Shown here one piece after another: positions 23,105 to 35,264 of a DNA stretch of 64,000 nt. How positions within the stretch are numbered: the stretch's first letter is position 1; every line of letters starts with the position of its first letter. This DNA comes from Prochilodus magdalenae (Eukaryota > Chordata > Actinopteri > Characiformes > Prochilodontidae): NCBI GenBank assembly GCA_024036415.1, contig JAMWET010006552.1, positions 70,001 to 134,000 of the forward strand, read 5' to 3'. Both the position numbers and the translations under genes were made by a program. The notes beneath the pieces are model-generated. The model was not told where the DNA came from. It made no database searches and worked only from the letters and a program-made list of their open reading frames with translations.

Positions 23105-23724
23105 ATGTACACTTATCAAAACAATAGCTGCACCCAGAAGGAAGTGTGGGATTCCAGTGCTGTTGGGAAGGAAGATAAAGGTCACCAGGAACAATATATG
23201 ATGATACATTTAGACTGATATGGGCGATATTTATTGAGCTACACATACAGAAGTCTGTCTCTCGGTATGGCTAACCCAACACACTAGATGTCTCAACTAG
23301 ACGTTTCATCTTGGCGCTGACCACGGTGCCTCCACACACGGATTCATTGGTCATCTCCACCAAGACAAAAACAGGACTCAAGATGAAGACGAGCCGCTGC
23401 CATTCTCCATGACAGTCTGGCACGACACCACTGCCGCCTTTGGTGATGTTGACATGGGGTTAAGGGCAGTTGTATTGGTCTGCATGCATGTAGTCCTGCC
23501 AAGGGTGCTGGCACTAACAGGATGACTCATAGAGGCATCACTGCTCGATGAATGTCTGTAATCATGGAGGTCGGGTCAGTCAGGTACAGTGATAAGGCCC
23601 ACCCTTGCTTATATCACATGCGTAGCCAAGTGTGAAACTTGAGTCATTTGCATGTCTCTTGATGCCAAACCTACCTACCATGTTTCATTCCTGTCGGTTG
23701 ATTCTCTCTAGGTACAGCTATTGG
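23105..23724 (-). mobile_element. Tc1-like element, family A, copy 3
   Basis: It begins aatagctgcacccagaagga and ends ggtacagctattgg, the inverted ends of family A. The reverse strand around 23290-23420 corresponds to the transposase block of copy 1 (complement of gagatgaccaatgaatccg). It is a degenerate copy with no long open frame. Confidence 0.7.
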
Positions 23725-24819
23725 TTCAACTACTGATTACATAGTAGACTGATACAAGGGCCCTGAAAGGGCCACCATGAGCATTGCACAATAAAATAGT
23801 GAATTAGCAGTTATTGGCCTGATAAATATTAATAAGAGCATAACAACAAGTGATTAGACATGTAGAAGCTGAGATTACATGCACTAATACTTAATAAAGT
23901 AGTAATAAGGCTAGTTAATGACCAGCTACTCACATGACAAGGCTTAATAAGAGCATTGCAAGCATTATGTCTCCCTATACGTCCTATACGCCCTATATGT
24001 TACCCCATTGTGCCAATAAGAGTAGGCCATTTAGCCTAAAAACTGTTAAGCATTTTCTTCATTGTAAGTCACATTTATGTTCATGAGGCAGCCTCCAGAA
24101 CTTTCTCACCTGAGCCACATTCATAATCCTGTCATCTGTACCAGTAAAAGCCAGGAAGAGTTATTACATGCAACATGGTATTCCATCCACTTGACTTTCA
24201 TTAAGGGTTTGACAGGTCATGGCAGGTTACGAGTGAACTATGAATGAGATTTTCACTTTTCTTTCCTGTTCGCTTCTCCTGAGACAAACACAGTCCAGAA
24301 GGGGAAGATGCATAAGTCATTCAGACCGGGAAACGGCAAACACTTTTCCATAAACTCTGGAATGTGGGAAATTGGGTCTGTGAGACTGGGAAAGTGCTAG
24401 CATATGTTCGCAGGAATAATCAAACAACATTAGCTGGTTTGGCAAAATGCTTTGTCTACTTTTGTGTAAGTTATATAACCATACGAGGGAGCCGGTGCTA
24501 GATAATACTTGCTCTTGTTCTGAATCCAGGTTGACGTGCAGAATGGAAAAACTTACTGTGGTCCTGGAATTAAGGGTGGGCTAAAAGGTGGGGGGAAATT
24601 GGGATGATTGGCTATTATGATACAGGGGTCCATGACCAGTGAGAATGGTATTTGTTATTTTATTTATTTGTTTGTTTATTTGTTTGTTGCCAAAGATAAA
24701 CAGTCAGGTCCATTTGCCTTTATTTGGTGGCATTGTTATTATTTTATTTGGCACAGCTTATGTTGGTGTTAAATTTACATAGTAAATTTGAATTCAGGTA
24801 GTTTATTATATTATAAGAC
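23725..24819. other. no gene recognised
   Basis: AT-rich intergenic sequence without a recognisable gene or repeat family. Confidence 0.4.
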
Positions 24820-24890
24820 TTATATTATTATATTATATTATATTATATTATATTATATTATATTATATTATATTATATTATATTATATTT
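24820..24890. repeat. (TATAT)n-type pentanucleotide array
   Basis: About twelve tandem copies of a ttata pentanucleotide. Confidence 0.9.
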
Positions 24891-24899
24891 AAAAAGAGT

Positions 24900-25044
24900 T
24901 GACTATAACATAGCTAATAGCATCTATACCTCCACATCAACAGCAACATAAATGTTAACGCATTTTTGTATCCAACAGTTGTGCAGTTGGTCCAGATTTG
25001 ATGGATGCCTTCCCTGGCACAATTCTGAGGAGAATTTCTTGTAC
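24900..25044 (-). mobile_element. Tc1-like relic, family C, left piece
   Basis: Contains cagatttgatggatgccttc and ctggcacaattctgaggaga, shared with 47795-48040. Its continuation is found at 25401-25520 after an inserted element. Confidence 0.6.
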
Positions 25045-25400
25045 CACTTTAGAATAAGGCTACCTTCATAAAGAATTTTAAAATTAGACTATTGCTGGTT
25101 ATTTTCTAGGTTATAATAATTTCATAAAGTATTAATAAGCGGTTATAACACATTAATAAAAATAGCAAACCTAGTAAAAAAGAGCTCCTCCATATGATGA
25201 ATATGTTAACGAAGCAGAACAGTAGAAAGAGTGTGAGTTCACTGTCAGACTAACAACAGGTCACTGTTGCCCTTCTTCTTCTTCTTCTTCATGTGTAGTA
25301 ACTGCTTATTAATGATTTTATGATGTTTCTGTGAATTAATAACCACTGATAAAACCATTTTCAGCCACTCAATCCCTTATGGTAGACTTATTTTAAAGTG
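25045..25400. mobile_element. short inverted-repeat element (MITE) inserted in a Tc1 relic
   Basis: The left end cactttagaataaggctacc matches the inverted right end ggtagacttattttaaagtg with two mismatches. The sequence 'tac' flanks both sides. The interior is AT-rich with TTAATAA motifs and no coding. A partial copy of its left end occurs near 25948. The flanks continue into each other in the related unoccupied locus near 47900-47955. Confidence 0.6.
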
Positions 25401-25520
25401 TACACTTCCATCTGCCTGCAGATTCAGCTATGTCCTTCACATTATGGCCTTTGGTATGCCCAAATGCAGTCACTCCTTTTAGCCAGCCATTAACATATGT
25501 TTAATTTTTTAGGTTTGTCC
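25401..25520 (-). mobile_element. Tc1-like relic, family C, right piece
   Basis: The block agattcagctatgtccttca ... cagtcactccttttagcca matches 47959-48035, showing that it was once joined to 24900-25044. Confidence 0.55.
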
Positions 25521-25709
25521 TCGTGCATCAATAAGACAACATATAGATACAACTGTAAGTGTAATCCTCTGTTCTCCTCTCACTAGCCCCCGACATCTAT
25601 CCTCCATCTAGGATACAGTACAAAGTAAAGCCAGAAAGTCTCAGTTAATCCACAACTTCATCTTACAGTCCACTGCCTGCACAGCTGCTCAGTTCATTTA
25701 TCTGCAGCC

Positions 25710-25710
<1 letters not shown>

Positions 25711-25772
<62 letters not shown>
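25711..25772. repeat. (TA)n microsatellite
   Basis: About 60 bp of nearly pure TA repeat. Confidence 0.95.
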
Positions 25773-25776
<4 letters not shown>

Positions 25777-25819
25777 TGGATAGATATTAAAAAGTGAGTT
25801 GCCTGTCACTGAAATGTAG

Positions 25820-25965
25820 CTAATAGCATCTATACCTCCACAAGTACGAATTACAGTATCATCAATAGTGCTCTTGCATCAAAGAGTTGGGCACTTGGGC
25901 CAGATTTGATGGATGCCTTCCCTGGCACAATTCCTAGGAGAATTTAGCACTGTAGCACTTTAGAA
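25820..25965 (-). mobile_element. Tc1-like relic, family C
   Basis: Contains gcatctatacctccacaagt and cagatttgatggatgccttc, the same segment as at 24900 and 4740, with no coding potential. Confidence 0.6.
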
Positions 25966-27844
25966 TAAGACTACCTATATATAGAATAAGACACCCTATT
26001 CCATATAGGTCTATGGAATAGTGGGGCTAAAACATAAAACACAACAGCTTCTAAAAGATTGGTGCCTTTTGAGGTTCTGTGGAGACAAATGAGGTGTGCT
26101 GTTTATACATATATTGAAGGGCTCTCCAATGGATCTCCATACTCAAACCTGACTGTCAACAAAACCTGGGCTTGTAGCTAAAGATGATACAGTTACAGAC
26201 CCTAGTAGTCCAGGTTTCTCATTCACGTTACCACTGCAGGAGAAAGCAGTAGTGGCTAGCTGTCAATGGCAGAACATGTAAAGGGCAGCGTGACACTAAA
26301 TTTCCTCCTACTGAGAGCCTGGAAAGGGTCCGGGAAATGACAGAGGTGTGTAATGAAGGCAGCACCTGTGTCTCCATGGTGTAGAAGGAAACTGTGGGAG
26401 TTGCTTGTGCTTGTTGGCAGATCAAAGAATCACCAGGTTCAGGTGAGGCCAATCCGTAGAGAGAGTTTAGGCCCCTTTTCTGTAGAATTTGTCTTCCACA
26501 TTTAACCCATCAGTGAAGTTAAGCACTCACGCCACTTGCCCGGAGTGGTGGTGAGCCTTATCCATGGTGCCCGAGGAGCAGCTGGGGGTGGGGTGCTTTG
26601 CTCAAGGGAATCTAACAAGCTAACCGGTCACAGGGCTGGTTCCCTAACCTCTAGCTCTCATGACTGCCCAACCAACAATTCCTTCTTATACACTGCCCTC
26701 ATATAGACCCACACACATGCTTCAATGCTGCACGTAAGCTCTACAAGTACATGCTTGTTAGAAGTGGCTCTGGTGTCACTTCTAACAAGGTGTGGTGGGC
26801 AGGCCCACTTAATTGGTTGAGCTCATCAGATTGAGCTCATCTGGGATGAATTAGTCAGACTTTATGAGCATGCTCTTATGAAAAGCCTCATTTGGCTGTG
26901 AGTAAAGGGATGGAATAAACACAGATTTATCTACGAAAGCTAAAAAAAAATTACCACACAGAGAAAGGAGACAGTGATAATGTCTGGTTTAGGCAGCCTG
27001 AGCAAAAGCCTGCAATTTTTTTTTTTTTTTAGATCAGCTTCTTTATATTTATTTATTTATTTATTTTTTACATTGCCATCAAATCCATATTTATAGAATT
27101 AAAATAAATAAAGGAACAAAAGATTTTCTGATTTGCCTTCTTAGCCAAATCTACCTAGATCAACTCAAACGTTATATGATACCTCCATACTTCAGCAGGT
27201 CCCTTGGGGGACATCCCGTCAGCGTACTTCCCCAGCTGGAGAGAACATTTCTGGACTTCCTGCTGGGATGGAGGGATCTGGTTAGTCCACACTACATCAA
27301 AGGGAGCAAAAACAGAGAGAAAGCTCCTTTCGCCTCACTCCCAGGCCTGGTCCATTTCTTACAGATCCCTTGTCCCGTAGCGGACTATAATGTGATGACA
27401 GGCAGCAACAAGACTGTGCTTTGCTCTGTTCCCTCGCCTTCTGGACAAATTTTATGTAAATGAGCTGAGCAGCAACCAGACCAACAGAACTGGTCCAAAA
27501 CCAACATGACAAAATGAATGGTCCAAAACGCTACATGAAACTTGGTCTGTAACATTGTGAATATGTGAATGCTTCACACTCGGCCCAGATGTGAGGGCAG
27601 GACTTGACCTGACATAGCATGGCCCCTGTTTGTGTATGCTTCTATACTGAGTTGTGATAGAAGACAGCACACACCAGTGAAAGCAATTCAAGCAGTTAGA
27701 AGAGTAGGGTTCACATCGCAGGGCTCCGGGAAGCAGGGTGGTCTTATCATGGTACTGTGTCACGCAGATATTACCATAGCATGCTGTTGATGGCAGCAGA
27801 TAGAAGACAGCACACACCAGTGACATGAAAGAACTAGTCAACGG
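25966..27844. other. no gene recognised; contains a dispersed fish repeat
   Basis: At about 26490-26670 the sequence has the gtgcccgaggagcagctggg ... tgctttgctcaagggaatc block that I recognise as a common dispersed element of fish genomes (class uncertain). A 95-codon + frame at 27176 and a 131-codon - frame at 27452 show no domain and are left out as genes. Confidence 0.4.
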
Positions 27845-28140
27845 CAAGTGAACGCTGCCAAAGACACAATGGTGTCGTGCCAGACTGTCATGGAGTAACT
27901 CAGAACGTCAGCGGGTCATCTTCAGTGACGAGTCCCACTTTTGTGTTCAGAACCAACGAATCTGTGCAGAGGCACCATGGCCAGCACCAAGATCAACGGT
28001 TTGTTGTCCCACGTCACACGTACAAGTGGTCTAGTGTCACTCCACCTTCACCCCTACTACACCATCTGCAGGAACTGTGTGAGGATATTCAAGCTGCATG
28101 GGATGGATTTCCTTCTGGGTGCAACTGTTCTCTAAATTAA
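27845..28140 (+). mobile_element. Tc1-like element, family A, fragment
   Basis: It shares gtgccagactgtcatgg and gtcatcttcagtgacgagtc with copies 1 and 4 and ends with ttctgggtgcaactgttctc. Only the central and right portions remain. Here the catalytic block still reads SDE (gtgacgag), unlike copy 1. Confidence 0.65.
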
Positions 28141-30094
28141 AATTGCAGGTTAGGAAAGCTGGTTCATCCTCCTGTTCTGGAGGTTTTAAGGTGGACAGTA
28201 TATTTCCATAAGCTATTTTTAAACTTAAACTATGTATGTCTTCACTTTTATTCTAAAGCAAAGCATTAAGATAAAAAGAAGGAGAACCTAAACTATATAT
28301 ACACACACACACACATGCTCCAACTGTGAATGTGAGGGTGGAGTAATTCAACAGCCATACTTTGTCATGAACAGCAGAAGAAACTTTAGGTCAAGTGAAA
28401 AGTCATGAAAGCCGAGAAGGAAAAGTGTAACAGAGTCAAGAGAGGGACGGGATACGAGGCTGGGAGAGCTAATTTTGGGCAGAGGCTGGAATTTGCTTGG
28501 GAGTTTTTATAACATTTCATTTGGCCATTCAAACAACATTCGGAGGAACATGGAAATTCGGTGTTAAGTGAGCAGGAACAACCGCAGATGGTTTTCATTT
28601 TCCTTGCGGATATGGCTCAAGAGCAATAAGTTATGACCTGAGCCTCAATCGTAAAGCGAACTAACGAGCGCTCAAGAGAAATATGATCAAATATAGCCCA
28701 TGAATGCTAAACTGGGCTAACGACAGATTCAGGCCGGTGAATAGCAACGCTAACTGTCCTGCCTCAGATTTCATTCCCTTTTCGGGCCGTTTGATGTAAC
28801 ATTCTGTCCCTCTCTATTGCAACAACCTGAGCTGGGAACAGTATTTCTTTTCCACTCGGCCTGTTTCGTTGATTCTGGAATTTCACAAGGGTTTTCCAGA
28901 ATCCACACCTTGGTCCTACAGACACAAGAGCAAGCTTCATCTAGCTGCTCCTATATCTACCTGTCCCTGTAAACTAATGTATAATATGCAGGTTTAGCAT
29001 AGCAATAAGAAGAAGAATTTAGGTAACCATCATTTTTATATATTCAGTTGTTATTACTGATTAGTACATATTTAATTACACGTATGTTCAAGTTACATTA
29101 TCTCCACATGTCTGAGTGCATACTTTTGGCATTGTTTCCCATTGGAATGTCAAATAATGTGTCAAAAACAGGACAGAAAATTACATAATGTTTTCTTTCT
29201 GCAAAACCAAAATCAAAGAAAATTTCAAAGAAAATCAAAACTTTGGTTTTCAAGACACAAAATATTAACATGTGTGGTATGCATTAAAATCATACTGTAC
29301 ATCATAAGGCACGTACATAAGCCTTTTCATGACAGTTGATATTATGATAGCCCACTCTGCTACAGACGGGACCATATTAGTTTCCCAAACAACTATATAT
29401 GATGAATGTAAAGAACATTTAAAAGACACAGACCACGTCTTACATTATGTAGAGGGTCTTCATATCTACACATCTTATATTACCTCATATCATATTAGGG
29501 GCTTATCATTATAGATTATCTCTCTAGATTAGACACTTGTAAATAGTTGATTGACCCGTTTTAGTACATAACTGGAGGTCTGTTATGAGAAAAATGCATT
29601 CATAGTTCCATTAATTCCTTAAGAATACTTTAAGATTTTGTTACAATGAAAATTATAAAGCATTATCTAATCATCTAAACTCAGACCTTTTTATGGAATG
29701 ATTGTCAATAGGTCCAAGATAGCACAAAGTGAGTTCATTGCATTCATAAACCAATAGAAGTTCAATAGATCAAAAACATATTAGTATATTCCATATACTA
29801 AAGTAGAATTATATTGATCACTCATGTATTTTCTATATACCAGTGTTTTGCAAATGTTGCGTGAAAGAAACAAAAACAAACAAAAAACATTGTTGGAAAA
29901 GGCAAAATTACAAAAAAATATTCCAAAAATTATCATCACAGTAATAAAAGGCAGGACAGCCAAAATGCAGAGAAGGGAGATGGGAAATGTTGTTTCCCCT
30001 AATGTGTAATGGAATACTTGGTTGTCTGAAGAACTGATCACTGCAATGTTCCTATATGGCATCAAAGAATCCAACTGTCAGTTTCCATTATGCA
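28141..30094. other. no gene recognised
   Basis: AT-rich intergenic DNA with a short (CA)n at about 28303-28315. Small frames on both strands show no domain. Confidence 0.4.
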
Positions 30095-30530
30095 TTCTAA
30101 TGTGTCTGATTGACACACGCTGAGCTGAAATCAAGGCTGGGTTTATTTCCCAGGTTGACAGTCAGACTCAAAAACAGAATCCAAGCAAACATAGTAACCA
30201 AATAGCAGCCAGAACAGGGCAACCAATAACAGAGGGCAGAAGAAGAGAAGGGGCGAGCCTGAGATCAAACAGAGTCAGAAACCAGAAAGTGAGCATCAGT
30301 ATCACTAAGCTAGAACGCTCGGTAAAGCAACAGGAGTCGGTGTGAACCAGGAGCTTATAAGCAAACGGACTAAATGAGATGCAGGTGTGAATAATTGAAA
30401 CTCTGCTGATGAAGAACGGGGAAACGGGGCATGATACGGCCATGACAGACACGTGACTACGACATCATTGGGTATTGTGTTCTGGGAATTGGAGTTCAGG
30501 AGATCAGAGGCTGAACCTGAAAGCCTGACA
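30095..30530 (-). mobile_element. LTR-like segment (possible solo LTR, Ty3/gypsy type)
   Basis: Read on the minus strand it starts TGTCAGG near 30530, contains ctccaattcccagaacac and cttataagctcctgg (TATA-like), and has a gggaaataaaccc polyadenylation-like site before its end. This order is typical of fish gypsy LTRs. No primer site, internal coding region or duplication was confirmed. Confidence 0.4.
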
Positions 30531-31507
30531 CCTTTATAAATTTACAGTCCACTTTTATAAAGGTCACTGAACGCTTCTGCTGGCCTTCTAATTTGATCAA
30601 TATAATATGACTAATATGAAACCAAAACATACTTTGGTTGTCCACCATGACAAACTGTGACCTAAACTCATATGCAGGTCTGCTGTGCGGTGATATCAAA
30701 GCTGGAATATCCAGTACTGAGCCCCAGATTACAACCGGGAGCAAACCTGAACTGCTGAAGTTGCTTTTCTTCAATCAATCAATCAATCAACATTTATTTT
30801 TATAGCGCTTTTTACAACAGATGTTGTCACAAAGCAGCTTTACAAAGAATCTTTACAAAGAATCTGGTGTTCGAGCCCCCGATGAGCAAGCCGAAGGCAA
30901 CAGTGGCAAGGAAAAACTCCCTTAGTTAGGAAGGAAGAAACCTCAAGAGGAACCAAGACTCAAAGGGGGAAACCCATCCTCCTCGGGTCAACACCAGATA
31001 CCATACAGCACTAGAAAGCAGAGTGTAATGTCTGATTAGTCTGTAATGATGTTGGTGGTTCATAAGATGGGTCAGCAGGCGCAGGCCAAGCCTCCACAGT
31101 GCAGGACAGCCAGGAGCTCCGTGGTAGTAAGGCTCCCAGTGGCTCCCAGTCGGGGCAGATGAAGCAACAGTATCAGGCCACAAAGAACGGGCAGCAGTTC
31201 AGCTCAGACAAAGAGAACAGACAGACAGTTAGCTCTGACAGAAGACCTGAACACACTATACGATGTTAACAGAGTGCAGCAGTGACTCCGGCAGGCCTGG
31301 CTATTACAGCATAACTAAAAGGGAGAGCCAGAAGGTCACACAGACATGAGGGCTCCCTGAGAAGTCAGCGCCCCTCTGCTCCACCGTCAACAAACCTGAG
31401 TGAACACGAGGAGCAGCGGGACGACAGCACCAACATTCCCAGTTTACCAAACACTCTCTGTCAGTGGACCCCTAGACCTGCACCTTTTATCTATCAGAAA
31501 GAAAAGA

Positions 31508-31855
31508 CTAATTACCAAAAGCCTGACTAAACAAGTAGGTTTTAAGCCTGGACTTAAAGATTGAGGCTGTGTCTGAGTCCCGAACACTGACAGGTAGATT
31601 ATTCCAAAGCTGGGGGGCCTTGTATGAAAAGGCTCTGCTCCCCGATGTAACTTTGTTAATTCTAGGCACTAACAGAGAGCCCGCACTTTGAGACCTAAGG
31701 TCACGTGAAGGCTTGTAGTACGAGATAAGTTCAGTAAGGTAGGTAGGAGCGAGGCCGTTTAGAGCCTTATACGTCAGAAGAAGAATTTTATACTCAATGC
31801 GGAAATTTAACTGGTAAACAGTGTAAGTTGGATAAGACTGGGCTGATATGATCAA
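31508..31855 (-). pseudogene. LINE C-terminal segment
   Basis: It encodes FRIEYKILLLTYKALNGLAP ... LWNNLPVSVR ... FKSRLKTYLF, the conserved tail of fish L2/CR1-type LINE proteins, in a different frame from the preceding transcriptase. Confidence 0.85.
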
Positions 31856-31856
31856 A

Positions 31857-33644
31857 CTACCTAGTTCTTGTAAGGACTCTAGCTGCAGCGTTTTGGACTA
31901 GCTGAAGTTTGTTAAGGCTTTTGCAGGAACAACCAGAAAGCAGGGCATTACAGTAATCCAGCCTTGAGGTAATAAAGGCGTGAACTAGTTTTTCTGCATC
32001 CTGTAGTGACAGTGCAGTTCTTAATTTCGCAATATTGCGAAGATGTAGGAAAGCTACTCTAGTGATATTATTAATATGCTCATCGAAGGCCAAATCAGGA
32101 TCAATTGTGACACCAAGACTTTTAACAGAGGTACCTGGTGTAACTAAGAAGCTATTTAGATTGAGTGGTGATGCAGACAGCTTGTTTCTAACACTTTTGG
32201 GACCAAGAAGAAGAACTTCTGTCTTGTCCGAGTTCAGTAGGAGGAAGTTACTTGACATCCAGTCTCTTATGTCTCTAACACAGACCTCTATCTTATTAAG
32301 GTGAAGTGGAACATCTGGTCTAGCTGAGATATACAGTTGCGTGTCATAAGCATAGAAGTGAAAATTTATGTTATGGTTTCTGATTATGGTACCGAGTGGT
32401 AGCATGTATAAGGTAAATAATATAGGTCCTAAGACAGATCCCTGTGGAACACCAAACTTTACTTTTGTGTGAGTGGACGATTGACCGTTTATATTTACAA
32501 ACTGATAGCGGTCGCTTAAGTAAGATCTGAACCATGAAAGAGCTATTCCTGTTACTCCTACAAGATTTTCCAGCCTGTCTAGTAGGATGGAGTGGTCTAT
32601 TGTGTCAAATGCTGCACTAAGATCCAGTAGGACCAGTAAGGATGAGTTACCTCTGTCAGCAAATATTAAAAGATCATTTACAATTTTCACCAGTGCTGTC
32701 TCGGTGCTATGATGAGGCCTAAAACCAGACTGGAATTTTTCATGGATGTTGTTCCTGTGCAGGTAGGAGCTTAACTGTTGTGCTACAGCTTTCTCTAAAA
32801 TCTTTGATATAAATGGAAGATTTGAAATGGGTCTGTAGTTTGCTAGATCATAGGGATCAAGATTAGGTTTCTTAATTAAAGGCTTAATTACTGCTAATTT
32901 AAGGGATTTTGGGACGTAACCTAGGCTAAGAGATGAGTTTATTATAGACAGAAGAGGCATGGTTATATCTGGCAGAACTTTCTTCAGTAAACTAGTCGGA
33001 ACTGGATCTAGTATGCACCTAGACGATTTTGAGGAAGAAATTATTTGAAATAAATCTCTTTGTTGGAGTACAGAAAAAGATTCCAGCCTCTCTGCAGGAG
33101 TTATACTGTGCTCTAGATTAGCATTAACACATGAAGCTGTTACCTGCGCATTTTGTATTTTTAGATTACTGAAGAAATTCATAAAGTCGTTGCTACTGTA
33201 TGTTAACGGTATCTGGGGTTCAGTCGCAGATTGACTCTTAGTTAATTTAGAGATAGTGCTAAATAATAATCTTGGATTATTTTTGTTATTATCTATCAGT
33301 GAGGACAGATAAGATGAACGTGCTACACTTAGAGCTTTTCTATAGTCTATGAGGCTATCCTTCCAGGCAGACTGGAACACTTCAAGTTTAGTCAGGCGCC
33401 ATTTACGCTCTAATTGTCTGACGGTCTGTTTTAGAGCTCGAGTGTGATCATTATACCATGGAGCTAGTTTCTTCTGCCTAATTCTTTTACGTTTTAATGG
33501 AGCCACTTTATTTAAAGTAGAGTGAAAAGTGTCCTCCAAGCATTGGGTAAGAATATCTAGATCAGTGGGTTCAGACAGAGAGCTAATAGTATTAGACAGA
33601 TCTGGGAGGTTTTCGATAAAGCTACGAGGTGTAGAGGAAGTCAT
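31857..33644 (-). pseudogene. LINE reverse transcriptase with altered active-site motif
   Basis: The 595-codon frame carries the non-LTR reverse transcriptase motifs [57 protein letters not shown] and [11 protein letters not shown]. The first Asp of the catalytic A-D-D motif is Tyr here (codon at 32346-32348, residue 433), which should abolish activity. The frame stops at an in-frame TAG where other elements continue. Family: L2/CR1-like by motif pattern. Confidence 0.92.
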
Positions 33645-34388
33645 AGTGCGCTGTATAAACCTATAGTACGACTAAAGCTAATTTCATATGAGATTAGATA
33701 ATGATCTGAGACTGCTGTGGTCTGAGGAAGTATAGTTAGATTGTCTATATTCACTCCGAAGGTTAAAATTAAATCCAGAGTGTGGCTACAGTAATGAGTT
33801 GGTCCCATTATATTCTGAGTGATACTGAATGAGTCTAGGATGGATAAAAACGCCTTACTAAGTGGATCCTGTGGTTTGTCAAGGTGAATATTAAAATCTC
33901 CAACGATTATTGCCTTATTTGAGACTGTTATTAAACTTGATAAAAAGTCAGCAAACTCCTGTAAGAATTCAGAGTAGGGCCCTGGTGGCCTGTAGATTGT
34001 AATCAGTGAAAACGAGTGTTTTTTCGTTCTTTGATCACATATATTAAGAAACAGAATTTCGAAAGAAGAGTATGTGCAGCCTGCTTTCTGGTTTATTCCT
34101 AAAGAATTGGCAGAAGAGCTACACCTCCACCCCGCCCGTTTAAACGAGGACGGTGTAACATAACTGTAGCCTGTTCGGGGTGGTGGCTTCATTTAAAGCT
34201 AAATATTCTTCAGGTCTAATCCACGTTTCTGTGAGACACAGAGCATCAAAACTATGATCCGTAATGAGATCATTGATAAGGACGGCCTTAGATGTAAGTG
34301 ATCTGATATTAAGCAGACCTAGTTTCAGACTCAGTGTACGATCACTGTGAACTGATTGAACTGGTCTTCTTGACAAATACAGGAGCAT
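33641..34388 (-). pseudogene. LINE apurinic-type endonuclease domain, frameshifted
   Basis: The first part (34388-34140) carries KLGLLNIRSL and DALCLTETWI, the second (34192-33641) TIYRPPGPYS, IIVGDFNIHLD and VSDHYLIS. They lie in different frames, so the domain is split by a frameshift near 34180, and another joins it to the transcriptase at about 33644. The motifs identify the EEP-fold endonuclease of non-LTR retrotransposons. Confidence 0.85.
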
Positions 34389-34395
34389 TCAGAAT

Positions 34396-35100
34396 CTAAC
34401 GAGCTCCAGATGGTTATCTATTTGCTGAGTTTAACCCAGTGGACTGGCTAGAACCGTTCCTAGAAGTGCCTGGATGTTTCCAGAGGCCCATAGTTCATTA
34501 GTCAACTCTTCAACGTTGATCTAATTATTACATCCCTCAGGGCACAAACTAATACCTTTAACGGCCCGCCGTTTTCGATTGGGCTATTCACCTGTGGGCC
34601 AGAGAAAGCTTCCTCCATTAGCAGCCTCTCCAGTTCTCCAGCCACGGATGTTAAAAACTGTGGTTTCGTTTCATTAGAGACAGATGAGCAAAACAGAGAT
34701 CTGAACGAGTGCCCTTGCGGTGTTGTTGTAGGAGTAGTGGGTGGGCAGGGAGCAATGCAGGCCTCCAATGTGTGTAACGTTGAATGAACGGATCCTCACT
34801 CCGTTTTAAGAAACCTGATTACTTTAGGTAGTGCTGAGTATGGAATTCACCAGCTGTTTCATATCAGCAACAAGACAGCTCATTAGAGACTGAATGTCAA
34901 ATGCTGTTTGCTTTTTCCTCTCAGGGAGCCACGGCACGCTATGCCATCAGAACTTGCTCTGAGACATATAAGTCTTTTACCGTGTATCTGTCTTAGCGGG
35001 GTCCACAGGTACCTGTCTGTTTGCGGGAGTTCATGCAGCAAGAGGAACTGCCAGCTAGCACTGATCTGACCAGGGCTAGATTGAGCCATTATGTGGTCCA
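34396..35100 (-). other. possible 5' part of the LINE
   Basis: Two short minus frames (34768-34502 and 35089-34883) lie just upstream of the endonuclease. They show no domain I can name. They may be the 5' region of the LINE or unrelated DNA. Confidence 0.3.
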
Positions 35101-35264
35101 GGCTATGAGAAATTTGATCTCAGTCCTTCCAGAATCCTTGCTTCTTGCCAGAGGACATGAAACTAGCCAAATGGAGTCAAACTGTGGCTAGTCACATGGA
35201 CGTTGTCCCATGTATAGAAGCTACTCATGTTGACTGACAGTGATGCATGTTGTCTGATTCATGC

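Larger units (their letters stand above)
30771..34395 (-). mobile_element. L2/CR1-like LINE, degenerate copy
   Basis: On the minus strand the order is endonuclease (34388-33641), reverse transcriptase (33644-31857), C-terminal segment (31855-31508), and a short 3' UTR ending in a (ttga)n tail at 30771-30790. The endonuclease keeps LNIRSL, LTETW, GDFNIH and SDH. At least three frameshifts (near 34180, 33644 and 31800) and one stop break it. Sequence upstream to about 35090 may belong to the same element. Confidence 0.9.

Noticed and set aside
27176..27847. 95-codon + frame and 131-codon - frame as possible small genes
   Set aside because: No start context, domain, splice structure or homology that I recognise; they overlap each other antisense.
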